Assembly (NCBI RefSeq): GCF_000359125.1
Contig: NZ_CAAF010000019.1
Location: forward strand, 41,576-105,575
Direction: 5' to 3'
Length of the DNA: 64,000 nucleotides
Origin: Mesorhizobium sp. STM 4661
Lineage (GTDB): Bacteria; Pseudomonadota; Alphaproteobacteria; Rhizobiales; Rhizobiaceae
Below the pieces are notes generated by a model. That model worked only from the letters and a program-made list of their open reading frames with translations, did no database searches and had not been told where the DNA came from. This document shows, in pieces, positions 1 to 8,375 of this stretch (position 1 is its first letter; every line of letters starts with the position of its first letter). The position numbers and the translations under genes are program-made.

Positions 1-2715
1 CGGGCGCCTGCGCCTTATCTCGAGCAGTCACTGCGCGAGGAGCTCTGCGGCCATGCGCTGAAGATCGCCCGCGAGACGAGCTATGTCGGCGCCGGCACGG
101 TCGAGTTCCTGCAGGATGCCGATACCGGCAAATTCTACTTCATCGAGGTCAATCCGCGCATCCAGGTCGAGCACACCGTTACCGAGCAGGTGACCGGCAT
201 CGACATCGTCAAGGCGCAGATCCACATACTCGACGGTTTCGCCATCGGCACGGCGGAATCGGGTGTGCCGGCGCAGAAGGACATCAGGCTGAACGGCCAT
301 GCACTGCAGTGCCGCATCACCACCGAAGATCCCGAGCACAATTTCATCCCGGACTATGGCCGCATCACCGCCTATCGCGGCGCCACCGGCTTCGGCATTC
401 GCCTCGACGGCGGCACCGCCTATTCGGGCGCGGTGATCACCCGCTTCTACGATCCGCTGCTGGAAAAGGTGACGGCGTGGGCGCCGACGCCGGCCGAGAC
501 CATCGCCCGCATGAACCGGGCGCTGCGCGAGTTCCGCATCCGCGGCGTCGCCACCAACCTGACCTTCCTCGAAGCGATCATCAACCATCCGAGTTTCGCC
601 GACAATTCCTATACGACCAAGTTCATCGACACGACGCCGGAACTGTTTGCCAGCGTGAAGCGGCAGGACCGCGCGACCAAGCTGCTCAACTATCTGGCCG
701 ACGTCTCGGTCAACGGCCATCCCGAAACACGCGGCCGGCCGCAGCCGAAGGCCGACAGCGCCGCACCCATCGTGCCTTATCTCAACGGCAATGTGCCTGG
801 TGGCAGCAAGCAGAAGCTCGACGTGCTTGGGCCGGAGAAATTCGCGGCCTGGATGCGCGAGCAAAGCCAAGTGCTCGTTACCGACACGACGATGCGCGAT
901 GGCCATCAGTCGCTGCTCGCCACCCGCATGCGCACGCATGACATCGCCGGCATTGCCGGCACCTACGCGCGTGCCTTGCCGCAGCTGCTGTCGCTCGAAT
1001 GCTGGGGCGGCGCGACGTTCGACGTCGCCATGCGTTTCCTCACCGAGGACCCGTGGGAGCGGCTGTCGCTGGTGCGCGACGCCGCGCCCAATCTGTTGCT
1101 GCAGATGCTTCTGCGCGGCGCCAACGGCGTCGGCTACACCAACTATCCCGACAATGTCGTCCAGCATTTCGTCAGCCAAGCGGCCGCAGGCGGCATCGAC
1201 CTGTTTCGCGTCTTCGATTGCCTCAACTGGGTCGACAACATGCGCGTCGCCATGGACGCGGTCGGCGCCGAGGGCAAGCTGATCGAGGCGGCGATCTGCT
1301 ACACCGGCGACATACTCGATCCGACCCGCGCCAAGTACGATCTCAAATATTATGTCGGGCTGGCCAAGGAATTGCAGGCGGCAGGCGCTCATATCATCGC
1401 GGTCAAGGACATGGCCGGGCTGTTGAAGCCGGCGGCCGCACGCGTCCTGTTCAAGGCGCTGCGCGAGGCGATCGACCTGCCGATCCATTTCCACACGCAT
1501 GACACGTCGGGCCTGTCGGCGGCGACAGTGCTGGCGGCGGTGGAGAGCGGTGTCGACGCCATCGATGCGGCGATGGACTCTTTCTCGGGCAACACTTCGC
1601 AGCCTTGCCTTGGCTCGATCGTCGAGGCGCTGAAGGGCACCGAGCGGGATCCCGGCCTCGACCCGCAATGGATCCGGAAGATATCGTTCTACTGGGAAGC
1701 GGTGCGCAACCAGTACGCCGCCTTCGAGAGCGACCTGAAAGGACCGGCGTCGGAAGTCTACCTGCATGAGATGCCGGGCGGGCAGTTCACCAATCTCAAG
1801 GAACAGGCGCGCTCGCTCGGGCTGGAGACTCGCTGGCACGAGGTGGCGCAGACCTATCACGACGTCAATCTGATGTTCGGCGACATCGTCAAGGTGACGC
1901 CGTCGTCGAAGGTGGTCGGCGACATGGCATTGATGATGGTGAGCCAGGACCTGACCGTCGCCGACGTCGAGAACCCGGCCAGGGACATCGCCTTCCCGGA
2001 CTCGGTCGTCTCCATGTTGCGCGGCGATCTCGGCCAGTCGCCCGGCGGCTGGCCGGAGGCGCTGCAGAAGAAGGCGCTGAAGGGCGACAGGCCGATCACG
2101 GTGCGGCCGGGTTCGCTGCTGAAAGCAGCCGATCTCAAGAAGAGCCGGACCGAAATCGAGGAAAAACTCGAGCGCAAGCTCAGCGAGTTCGAGTTCGCCT
2201 CGTGGCTGATGTACCCGAAGGTTTTCTCGGACTTCGCCGCCGCGCAGGAGACCTACGGGCCGGTCAGCGTGCTGCCGACGCCGACCTATTTCTACGGCAT
2301 GAAGCCGGAGGACGAGATTTTCGTCGACATCGAAAAGGGCAAGACGCTGGTGGTGCGCTGTCTCGCCATTGGCGATGTCGACGACAAGGGCATGGTCACC
2401 GTGTTCTTCGAGCTCAACGGCCAGCCGCGCCGGGTGAAGGTGCCGGACCGGGCGCATGGCGCATCCGCCGCCAAGGCGCGGCGCAAGGCGGAGCCGGGCA
2501 ACGAGGCACATGTCGGCGCGCCGATGCCGGGTGTCGTCTCCGCGCTTGCGGTTGCCGCAGGGCAGGCGGTCAAGGCCGGCGACGTGCTTTTGTCGATCGA
2601 GGCGATGAAGATGGAAACCGCGCTGCATGCCGAGCGTGACGGCACGATCGCCGAAGTGCTGGTCAAGGCCGGCGACCAGATCGATGCGAAGGATCTGCTG
2701 ATCGCCTTCGGGTGA
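1..2715 (+). CDS. pyc: Pyruvate carboxylase (5'-truncated by window edge)
   Basis: This gene makes the biotin enzyme that carboxylates pyruvate to oxaloacetate, the main anaplerotic step in rhizobia. The frame is open from base 1, so the first ATG at 190 is internal; 904 residues are visible, against about 1150 for the family. The fragment begins in the biotin carboxylase domain (FIEVNPRIQVEHT, about residues 46-58), continues through the carboxyltransferase domain (TDTTMRDGHQS near residue 295, with metal-ligand HTHDTSGL near residue 500), and ends with a biotinyl-carrier domain whose EAMKMET motif places the biotinylated lysine at codon 870 (bases 2608-2610). The missing start lies upstream of the window. 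There is no sign of frameshift. Identification is secure from the domain order within one chain. Confidence 0.97.
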   Translation, partial: RAPAPYLEQSLREELCGHALKIARETSYVGAGTVEFLQDADTGKFYFIEVNPRIQVEHTVTEQVTGIDIVKAQIHILDGFAIGTAESGVPAQKDIRLNGHALQCRITTEDPEHNFIPDYGRITAYRGATGFGIRLDGGTAYSGAVITRFYDPLLEKVTAWAPTPAETIARMNRALREFRIRGVATNLTFLEAIINHPSFADNSYTTKFIDTTPELFASVKRQDRATKLLNYLADVSVNGHPETRGRPQPKADSAAPIVPYLNGNVPGGSKQKLDVLGPEKFAAWMREQSQVLVTDTTMRDGHQSLLATRMRTHDIAGIAGTYARALPQLLSLECWGGATFDVAMRFLTEDPWERLSLVRDAAPNLLLQMLLRGANGVGYTNYPDNVVQHFVSQAAAGGIDLFRVFDCLNWVDNMRVAMDAVGAEGKLIEAAICYTGDILDPTRAKYDLKYYVGLAKELQAAGAHIIAVKDMAGLLKPAAARVLFKALREAIDLPIHFHTHDTSGLSAATVLAAVESGVDAIDAAMDSFSGNTSQPCLGSIVEALKGTERDPGLDPQWIRKISFYWEAVRNQYAAFESDLKGPASEVYLHEMPGGQFTNLKEQARSLGLETRWHEVAQTYHDVNLMFGDIVKVTPSSKVVGDMALMMVSQDLTVADVENPARDIAFPDSVVSMLRGDLGQSPGGWPEALQKKALKGDRPITVRPGSLLKAADLKKSRTEIEEKLERKLSEFEFASWLMYPKVFSDFAAAQETYGPVSVLPTPTYFYGMKPEDEIFVDIEKGKTLVVRCLAIGDVDDKGMVTVFFELNGQPRRVKVPDRAHGASAAKARRKAEPGNEAHVGAPMPGVVSALAVAAGQAVKAGDVLLSIEAMKMETALHAERDGTIAEVLVKAGDQIDAKDLLIAFG

Positions 2716-2775
2716 GACGAGGCGACCCTTCATGGGATATCCAGGGCAATCGCTCCAGGTCAATCGCCGATCTTG

Positions 2776-2957
2776 GCGCTGCCCCTCGTCCGCCTGCCGG
2801 CACCTTCTCCCCGTATAGCGACGGGGAGAAGGGACAATGGCCGCAACGCTGGCGCCCTTTTTGCGACGCTGGTGATTGGCGAAACCATAAATGAGAGCGT
2901 CCCTCTCCCCGTCGCTATACGGGGAGAGGATGCCGGCAGGCAGGTGAGGGGCAGCGC
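2776..2957. repeat. Large intergenic inverted repeat, rhizobial palindromic type
   Basis: Two arms of about 57 bases face each other: 2776-2833 and 2901-2957. Reverse-complementing the second gives the first with only a handful of changes. Each arm also contains its own small hairpin, built on CTCCCCGT/ACGGGGAG around TATAGCG. It fills most of the 398-base gap between pyc and gapR. The short reading frames crossing it are artefacts of the repeat. Such GGGGAG-rich palindromes are common between genes in Mesorhizobium. It may act as a transcription end or mRNA stabiliser for pyc; that role is inferred. Confidence 0.8.
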
Positions 2958-3113
2958 AAACGCCTGGCAAGATGCAAATTCGAACCTGAAGTGATTGCCC
3001 CTTCATGCCGCATCGATAACGGCTTGACCCGCGGCGCCCGGTCGGGCATCGAACCCGCTCAAATTTGCCGCTTGTCCATCGAGTCGCGGCATGAAAAACG
3101 AAGCGGAGAAAAA

Positions 3114-3374
3114 ATGGCCGACGACATTGCCGAGACCAGCCAGACTGTTGCCGCCGGCCAGTTGCGCGCCTTCATCGAGCGCATTGAGCGGCTCGAGGAA
3201 GAGAAGAAGACGATCTCCGACGACATCAAGGAAGTGTTCGCCGAAGCCAAGGGCACCGGCTTCGACACCAAGGCGATGCGGTCGATCATCCGGCTGCGCA
3301 AGAAGGACCAGGCCGAGCGCCAGGAAGAGGAAACCATCCTCGACCTCTACAAGGCCGCGCTCGGCATGGTGTAA
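3114..3374 (+). CDS. gapR: GapR-family nucleoid-associated protein (DUF2312)
   Basis: This is an 86-residue protein of the GapR/DUF2312 family, which in Caulobacter binds overtwisted AT-rich DNA ahead of replication and transcription complexes and aids topoisomerase action. The sequence is almost wholly helical and charged: a first helix around [17 protein letters not shown], a short turn, then a basic helix with [14 protein letters not shown] that matches the DNA-facing part of the family. The ATG at 3114 follows GCGGAGAAA, a reasonable ribosome site; a longer upstream frame has no such support. Length and composition are typical for the family. Confidence 0.92.
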   Translation: MADDIAETSQTVAAGQLRAFIERIERLEEEKKTISDDIKEVFAEAKGTGFDTKAMRSIIRLRKKDQAERQEEETILDLYKAALGMV

Positions 3375-3424
3375 GGCTGGTAACAGCCTTGGGCGCCGGT
3401 TGCGGCGCCCTCAACGGGTGAACC

Positions 3425-3874
3425 ATGAGCGAATTCGATTTCGGCGCCCGTCGCGCTTCTGAATTCCGCCAACGCGGCTTCTGGGCGCTGTTCGCGGAAC
3501 GGCATCCGGAAGAAAGGGCTCTGATGGCGAGGCGCGGACCCTGGTTCTGGCAGCGCGGGCTGCCCGACTTCGCGTTGGTCGTTTCCATGTATGTCGCGCC
3601 GGCGCAGAACCATGTCGGTGTCTTCTTCGGTCGCAACGAGAAGCTCGGCGCCACCGAAGCATGGACGCGCCTCCGGCCCTTCAAGGCGGCAATCGAGGAC
3701 AGACTGGGACTTAGGCCCGAGCAGCGTTCCGAAGGGCTGGGCATAAACTCGCTGTGGCGGGTGAACTGCTTTGCCGAGGACAATTGGCCGGCGATGGCCG
3801 ACTGGCTGGTGACGGAGGCTTCGCGCATCGAACGCGCGGTCGTCGAGGTTTTGGGAGACGAAGCCCGATCGTGA
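3425..3874 (+). CDS. DUF4268-like hypothetical protein
   Basis: This 149-residue protein has no signal peptide or membrane segment. The arrangement of a central block (VGVFFGRNEKLGA, about residues 62-74), then LRPFKAAIEDRLG, then a final segment rich in aromatic residues resembles DUF4268, a domain often found at the end of PD-(D/E)XK-type nucleases but also alone. No nuclease motif is visible here. It starts 50 bases after gapR on the same strand and could share its transcript. Function unknown; the DUF assignment is from memory of the pattern. Confidence 0.65.
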   Translation: MSEFDFGARRASEFRQRGFWALFAERHPEERALMARRGPWFWQRGLPDFALVVSMYVAPAQNHVGVFFGRNEKLGATEAWTRLRPFKAAIEDRLGLRPEQRSEGLGINSLWRVNCFAEDNWPAMADWLVTEASRIERAVVEVLGDEARS

Positions 3875-3925
3875 GGTTGGTCGCCAGTCATGCACTGACC
3901 GCACGGCAATCGAAACGCATCGCCC

Positions 3926-4435
3926 TCAGTTTGGCTTCGAGGCGTCGCGCCCAATTTCGTCGAGATGTTGCTGCAGGGCCAGATTGTCGAGCGACTCCAT
4001 CGGCAAATTGGTGAATACCGCGATGCGGTTGTTGAGCATGCGGTAGGCCTCGGCGAAGGCGAGATGCTGCTCGGCCTCGGTGCCGTCGGCTTTGGCGGGG
4101 TCCGGCACCGCCCATAGCGCGGTCATCGGGTGGCCGGGCCAGATAGGGCAGCTTTCATTGGCCGTGCTGTCGCAAACGGTGAAGACGAAGTTCATCTCCG
4201 GTGAGCCGGGTTTGGAAAATTCGTCCCAGCTTTTCGACCTGGCGAAGGATGTGTCGTATTTCAGGCTTTCCAGCAGCTGCAGCGCATAGGGATTGACGGT
4301 TCCCTTCGGTTGCGAGCCGGCGGAAAAGGCCTTGAAGCGGCCGTCGCCGATGCGGTTGAGAATGGCTTCGCCCATGATCGACCGGGCCGAGTTGGCGTTG
4401 CAGAGAAAGAGGACATTATAGGCATGATCGCTCAT
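3926..4435 (-). CDS. arsC: ArsC-type arsenate reductase / low-molecular-weight phosphatase fold
   Basis: This 169-residue protein has the LMW-phosphatase P-loop CNANSARS at residues 12-19 (C12, R18) and a catalytic aspartate in VPDP (D112), with two further cysteines near residues 88 and 96. That combination fits the rhizobial arsenate reductases fused to this fold; reduction of arsenate to arsenite in the cytoplasm is the expected reaction. The start is backed by GGAGGAG 7 bases upstream. Unusually, no arsR, acr3 or arsB neighbours are present, so it stands alone, divergent from a small membrane protein gene. Confidence 0.85.
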   Translation of the reverse strand: MSDHAYNVLFLCNANSARSIMGEAILNRIGDGRFKAFSAGSQPKGTVNPYALQLLESLKYDTSFARSKSWDEFSKPGSPEMNFVFTVCDSTANESCPIWPGHPMTALWAVPDPAKADGTEAEQHLAFAEAYRMLNNRIAVFTNLPMESLDNLALQQHLDEIGRDASKPN

Positions 4436-4511
4436 TCAGAACTCCTCCGTGTTGGCGCTGCTGTGACAGAATGGCGATGCGGACAACAAGTTCCGGATTG
4501 TGAAAGTATTA

Positions 4512-4531
4512 ATGACAGATTTCTGTGTCAT
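4512..4531. promoter_or_regulatory. Imperfect palindrome in the divergent arsC promoter region
   Basis: ATGACAGA and TGTGTCAT face each other around four bases between arsC (leftward) and the small membrane gene (rightward). The position and dyad symmetry suit a repressor operator, for instance of an ArsR-type protein, but no cognate regulator is adjacent. Seen directly as a palindrome; the role is inferred. Confidence 0.35.
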
Positions 4532-4616
4532 GTACGTGTCACATTTCGCCGGGTCTTGCTTTGCCGGTGAGGTTCGGCATTTTCGACGTTCCACGAGCGC
4601 AAGCGAGGCTCAATCG

Positions 4617-4961
4617 ATGGGCGATTCGGATCAGGCCGAAACGGCGCCGAAAAAGGTCAGCCAGCCAGCCGGCTTCTTCCGTTCGCGCTGGCAGGGCGCG
4701 GCGCCGCTCGACCGGCTGTTCTGGCGCGATCTGGTCTTGGTTGGCACGGCGATCAACATTGCAGTGTCGGTGCTGGCACTCATCCTGCTCGGGTTGAAAA
4801 TGCCGCTTGCCCTCGTTCTCGCCGTGCATTTCGCGCTGGTGCCCTACAACATCTTTCTCACTCTTGCCGTCTGGCGAACCGCGGAAAAGTCCGGCGGCTT
4901 CAAGGCCTCGCTGATGATGATCGGGGCCGTGCTGTGGCTGGTCCTGGTGGTGGTGGTCTGA
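4617..4961 (+). CDS. Small two-helix membrane protein
   Basis: This 114-residue protein has a charged, cytosolic N-terminus of about 40 residues and hydrophobic segments: VLVGTAINIAVSVLALILLG (about residues 42-61), an adjoining stretch LALVLAVHFALVPYNIFLTLAVW, and a final LMMIGAVLWLVLVVVV. I do not recognise a family. The ATG at 4617 is chosen over an upstream in-frame ATG at 4500 because the latter would put promoter-like sequence in the coding region. It is followed 20 bases later by a strong terminator. Confidence 0.75.
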   Translation: MGDSDQAETAPKKVSQPAGFFRSRWQGAAPLDRLFWRDLVLVGTAINIAVSVLALILLGLKMPLALVLAVHFALVPYNIFLTLAVWRTAEKSGGFKASLMMIGAVLWLVLVVVV

Positions 4962-4979
4962 CACGATGCGGTCACGCAT

Positions 4980-5008
4980 GAAAAAGGGCGGCCGCAGCCG
5001 CCCTTTAC
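4980..5008. terminator. Bidirectional rho-independent terminator
   Basis: AAAGGGCGGC and GCCGCCCTTT form a near-perfect stem with a four-base loop, flanked by A-rich sequence on the left and T/A sequence on the right. It lies between two convergent genes, the small membrane protein and msrB, and can serve both. Confidence 0.85.
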
Positions 5009-5032
5009 AAAGGTGACGATCAAACGATGGGC

Positions 5033-5437
5033 TCAGGCGGCCGGCTCGAATTTCAGCGCCACGCCGTTGATGCAGTAGCGCAGACCGGTCGGCGGCGGGC
5101 CGTCCTCGAAGACATGGCCGAGATGGCTGCCGCAACGGGCGCAGTGGCATTCGGTGCGAACCATGCCATAGCCGCGGTCGCTCGTGGTCTCGACCGAACC
5201 GGGCACCGGGTCGTTGAAGCTCGGCCAGCCGGTGCCGCTCTCGAACTTCAGCCTGGATTCGAACAGCGGCTGGTCGCAGCCGACGCAGGAAAAGGTGCCG
5301 GCGCGCTTCTCGTAGAGCAGGGCGCAGCTTCCCGGCCGCTCGGTGCCGTGGTTGCGCATGACGGCATATTGCTCCGGTGTCAGCCGGGCGCGCCATTCGG
5401 CGTCGGTGCGGGTGACGGGATAAGTGTGGGTGTCCAT
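5033..5437 (-). CDS. msrB: Peptide-methionine (R)-S-oxide reductase
   Basis: MsrB repairs oxidised methionine in proteins, reducing the R sulfoxide. The 134-residue chain shows the whole family signature: zinc ligands C51 and C54 (CVGC) and C99 and C102 (CARC), the GTGWPSF substrate segment near residue 68, and the catalytic cysteine C122 in YCINGVALKF. The ATG follows GAGGAGATTTC. It is single-domain, without MsrA fused. It is the last gene before the shared terminator and is about 100 bases downstream of the MBL-fold gene on the same strand. Confidence 0.96.
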   Translation of the reverse strand: MDTHTYPVTRTDAEWRARLTPEQYAVMRNHGTERPGSCALLYEKRAGTFSCVGCDQPLFESRLKFESGTGWPSFNDPVPGSVETTSDRGYGMVRTECHCARCGSHLGHVFEDGPPPTGLRYCINGVALKFEPAA

Positions 5438-5535
5438 CGAAATCTCCTCAGTCTTGGCGGCTCGTTATTGGTTGCAGTGATATTCGCACGAAGATAGGCA
5501 TTTGTTACGGCGTTTGCCCGCACTTCGATCGTGCC

Positions 5536-6333
5536 TCAAGCGATCGCCGCGAGATAGCGCGTGACGGATGCATTGAATGCTGTCCTTGCGTCGCCGATGA
5601 CGTTCTGGTGCCACCATGCGCCATGGATATGGTCGAACTCGAACGGCTCCAGCGCCGCCGCAATGCGGGACACTGCCGTTGCGTTCAGTGGAATGTGGTT
5701 CGGGTAGCTGTACATGAAGCTGACATGGCGGCGCGTCGGCGTCACCTGCACCGTGTCGCCGGTCAGCATGGCGTTGCCGCCGTCGCGTTTCCAGTGCAGC
5801 ACCTGGCTGCCGGCAAAGTGGCCGCCGCAGCGGATAAGTGTCAGCGAAGGGTTTATGGCCCGCGTCTCGCCCTGCCAAGCGATGATCGCCGGATGTGGCC
5901 GCATGATCCATTTGCGGTCATCGGCGTGCAGATAGATCGGCACGCCGCCAAACGCCTCGCTCCACTCGACCATCGCCGAATAGAAGTGGCAGTGCGAAAT
6001 GGCGATCGCCGCGAGGCCGCCCCGCCAGTTGATCTCGGCGACCGCCTCATCGCTGACCATCGAGATGCAGTCCCACAGCACGTTGCCGTGCGGCGTTTCG
6101 ACCAGCAGTGCCCGCTGGCCGATGGCGAAGCGTGGCTCGATGCCTAAGGCAAGCACGCCGGCATCGTCCTTCATCACAAGCCGATGCCCGGCCGCGAGCG
6201 CTTCCGGGGTGATCCAGGCCTGGCCTTCCCAGCGCACATATTGCCGCTCGTCTTCGCAGACCGGGCAGCGTTCTGGGGGCGCTTCGCTCGCTGCGAATTG
6301 GACACCGCATTGCAGGCAGAGGAAGCAGGTCAT
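5536..6333 (-). CDS. MBL-fold metallohydrolase-like protein with N-terminal zinc ribbon
   Basis: This 265-residue protein starts with a rubredoxin-like knuckle, CLQC at residues 6-9 and CPVC at about 23-26. The rest has the layout of a metallo-beta-lactamase fold: IAISHCHFYS near residue 110 in place of HxHxDH, GGHFAGSQVLHW near 168, LTGDTVQV near 190, and a last H in HIHGAWW. The first motif is SHCHFYS, so one aspartate and a histidine of the canonical metal site are replaced; catalysis is uncertain. It lies directly downstream of the VWA gene (25 bases), suggesting one transcript. Confidence 0.8.
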   Translation of the reverse strand: MTCFLCLQCGVQFAASEAPPERCPVCEDERQYVRWEGQAWITPEALAAGHRLVMKDDAGVLALGIEPRFAIGQRALLVETPHGNVLWDCISMVSDEAVAEINWRGGLAAIAISHCHFYSAMVEWSEAFGGVPIYLHADDRKWIMRPHPAIIAWQGETRAINPSLTLIRCGGHFAGSQVLHWKRDGGNAMLTGDTVQVTPTRRHVSFMYSYPNHIPLNATAVSRIAAALEPFEFDHIHGAWWHQNVIGDARTAFNASVTRYLAAIA

Positions 6334-6358
6334 GATGGCTCCAGTGATGGGAAATCGC

Positions 6359-7549
6359 TCAGTGCTTTCGCGAAAGCTGCTTCGTCGCGGCTTCGAGGCC
6401 GGAGAGCGTTAGCGGAAACATTCGGCCGCCGAAGATGTCGCGGATCATGGCGATCGAATGGGTGTAACCCCAGTTCTTCTGGCTTTCCGGGTTGAGCCAT
6501 ACCGCGTTCGGCCATTGCTGCAGCAGGCGGCCGAGCCAGACGGCGCCGGCCTCGGGGTTCCAATGCTCTACCGAGCCGCCGGGATGCGCGATCTCATAAG
6601 GGCTCATCGAGGCGTCGCCGACGACGATCACCTTGTAGTCGGGACCATATTTGTGAAGGAGGTCGAAGGTCGCAATCACCTCCGCATGGCGGCGGCGATT
6701 GTCCTTCCATACGCCCTCGTAGAGGCAGTTGTGGAAATAGAAATATTCGAGCTGGCGAAATTCGGCGCGGGCGGCCGAAAACAGCTCCTCGACGCTCCGG
6801 ACGTGATCGTCCATCGAGCCGCCGACATCGAAGAACATCAGGAGTTTCACCGCGTTGCGCCGCTCGGGCCGCGTCTTGACGTCGAGATAGCCATGCTCGG
6901 CGGTGGCATGGATGGTGCCGGGCAGGTCGAACTCTTCCTCGGCGCCCTCGCGCACCCAGCGGCGCAGCCGCTTCAGCGCGACCTTGATGTTGCGGGTGCC
7001 GAGTTCGACGGCGTCGTCGAAATTCCTGAACTCGCGCTTGTCCCAGACTTTGACCGCGCGGCGGTGGCGGCTTTCGTGCTGGCCGATGCGCACGCCTTCG
7101 GGGTTGTAGCCATGGGCGCCGAAGGGCGAGGTGCCGCCGGTGCCGATCCATTTCGAACCGCCCTGATGGCGGCCTTTTTGCTCTTCCAGCCGCTTTTTCA
7201 GCGTCTCCATCAGCTTGTCGAAACCGCCGAGCGCCTCGACCAGCTTTTTCTCCTCGTCGGTCAGATGCTTTTCGGCTAGGCGGCGCAGCCATTCCTCCGG
7301 GATGTTAGCGGCATCGACCGCGTTTTCGCCTGCCAGCGCCTCGACGCCTTTGAAGATGTGCGAAAAGACCTGGTCGAAGCGGTCGATGTGGCGCTCGTCC
7401 TTCACCAGGGCTGTGCGCGCGAGGTAATAAAAACCCTCGACGTCATAATCGACCAATCCTGCTTCCAGACCTTCCAGCAGCGACAGATATTCCCGCAGCG
7501 AAACGGGAACGCGTGCTGCCTTCAGTTCGAGGAAGAAGGGGATGAACAA
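6359..7549 (-). CDS. VWA-domain protein, CoxE-like, partner of MoxR ATPase
   Basis: This 396-residue protein belongs to the CoxE-like VWA family that pairs with MoxR AAA+ proteins as a metallochaperone-like or complex-assembly factor. The metal-ion-dependent adhesion site reads DVGGS (about residue 242), a variant of DxSxS. A coiled, basic middle region precedes it. The start is unusual: the family N-terminus (FIPFFLELKAARVPVSLREYL) begins exactly at a TTG at 7549, with no ATG available and only weak ribosome-binding sequence. The HicB-like gene ends three bases upstream, so translation may depend on coupling. Confidence 0.88.
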   Translation of the reverse strand: MFIPFFLELKAARVPVSLREYLSLLEGLEAGLVDYDVEGFYYLARTALVKDERHIDRFDQVFSHIFKGVEALAGENAVDAANIPEEWLRRLAEKHLTDEEKKLVEALGGFDKLMETLKKRLEEQKGRHQGGSKWIGTGGTSPFGAHGYNPEGVRIGQHESRHRRAVKVWDKREFRNFDDAVELGTRNIKVALKRLRRWVREGAEEEFDLPGTIHATAEHGYLDVKTRPERRNAVKLLMFFDVGGSMDDHVRSVEELFSAARAEFRQLEYFYFHNCLYEGVWKDNRRRHAEVIATFDLLHKYGPDYKVIVVGDASMSPYEIAHPGGSVEHWNPEAGAVWLGRLLQQWPNAVWLNPESQKNWGYTHSIAMIRDIFGGRMFPLTLSGLEAATKQLSRKH

Positions 7550-7552
7550 TTG

Positions 7553-7813
7553 CTATCTGTGCCTCAAGATCACGGCGGATTCACCCCCGGCACTGTCGAT
7601 TTCACCGGATCGCAGCAGATCCGCTACCGTACTTGGATCGGGTATGGGCAAGTGCCTTGCAGTACGCGCTTCGGCCCATTCGCGCATGGCAGACGTAGCG
7701 TCGGCAATTGCTTCCCCGGGGCTTGCGCCGCCACCGTGGCAGCCGGGAAGATCGCGCACCCGCACTCCCCAGACGTCATCTGCGCCATCCAGAATTGCGA
7801 CATAGCGGATCAT
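7553..7813 (-). CDS. Orphan HicB-like antitoxin lacking a DNA-binding tail
   Basis: This 86-residue protein has the HicB RNase-H-like fold pattern: RYVAILDG, VRVRDLPGCHGGGASPGEAIADA, then a helix and PIPDPSTV. It stops at about the point where full HicB antitoxins add a linker and ribbon-helix-helix DNA-binding domain, and there is no hicA toxin on either side (37 bases to the GNAT gene upstream, 3 to the VWA gene downstream). It may be a stand-alone member or a truncated antitoxin. The intact frame suggests it is still expressed. Confidence 0.75.
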   Translation of the reverse strand: MIRYVAILDGADDVWGVRVRDLPGCHGGGASPGEAIADATSAMREWAEARTARHLPIPDPSTVADLLRSGEIDSAGGESAVILRHR

Positions 7814-7850
7814 TCAGCTCGTTCCCAGGCTACTTCAACCGCGCCTGCCA

Positions 7851-8297
7851 TTATAGCAGATCGTACTCGATGAAGCCGGTCCGCCGCGCGACATAGTCGT
7901 AGAGCTTGCGCGCGGTGGCGTTGGTCTCGTGGGTCATCCAGTAGACGTTCTTGACGCCGATCTTGCCGGCTTCCTGCTTGACCGCTTCGATGAGGGCGGC
8001 ACCCACGCCCTTGCCGCGCACCTCGGGGTCGGCGAACAGGTCCTGCAGATAGCAGTTGTTTATCTGCGACCAGCAGGAGCGATGATAGAGATAGTGGGTG
8101 AGGCCGACCGCCTTGCCGTCGAGGGTGGCGATGAACCCCTTCGGCTCGAACTCGCCCGCCGTGAACAGCCGCTTCCAGGTGATGGCGTAGATCTCTTCCG
8201 GCAGCTTGGTTTCGTAGAAGGTGAGATAGGCGGTCCACAGACGTTGCCAGTCGGCATGGTCGGATTGCGCCAAGGGGCGGATGGTGATCTCGGTCAT
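7851..8297 (-). CDS. GNAT-family N-acetyltransferase
   Basis: This 148-residue single-domain acetyltransferase shows the acetyl-CoA loop around LFADPEVRGKGVGAALIEAV (about residues 85-104; RGKGVG is the key R/Q-x-x-G-x-G/A motif) and the last-strand motif ATARKLYDYVARRTGFIEYDLL. The substrate cannot be read from sequence. It sits between moxR and the HicB-like gene, in a position where MoxR and its VWA partner are usually neighbours. The ATG follows AGGAGAGCGAA. Confidence 0.9.
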   Translation of the reverse strand: MTEITIRPLAQSDHADWQRLWTAYLTFYETKLPEEIYAITWKRLFTAGEFEPKGFIATLDGKAVGLTHYLYHRSCWSQINNCYLQDLFADPEVRGKGVGAALIEAVKQEAGKIGVKNVYWMTHETNATARKLYDYVARRTGFIEYDLL

Positions 8298-8375
8298 TTC
8301 GCTCTCCTGTGAAGTTCAGGTCCGAGGCTGCCTTGCCGTTTGCCTTGCGGCAACGGTCCACAGCGGGAGAAACCG

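Noticed and set aside
2712..2994. Short frames of 60-73 codons between pyc and gapR
   Set aside because: They run through the two arms of the inverted repeat and owe their openness to it; no ribosome sites or conserved pattern.
28..3006. A 992-codon open frame on the minus strand opposite pyc
   Set aside because: It is the antisense of an intact pyruvate carboxylase and of the following repeat; its arginine-, histidine- and glycine-rich composition is what high-GC antisense frames give, and no domain is visible.
4310..4570. An 86-codon plus-strand frame upstream of the small membrane protein
   Set aside because: It overlaps arsC on the opposite strand and its translation has no recognisable features.
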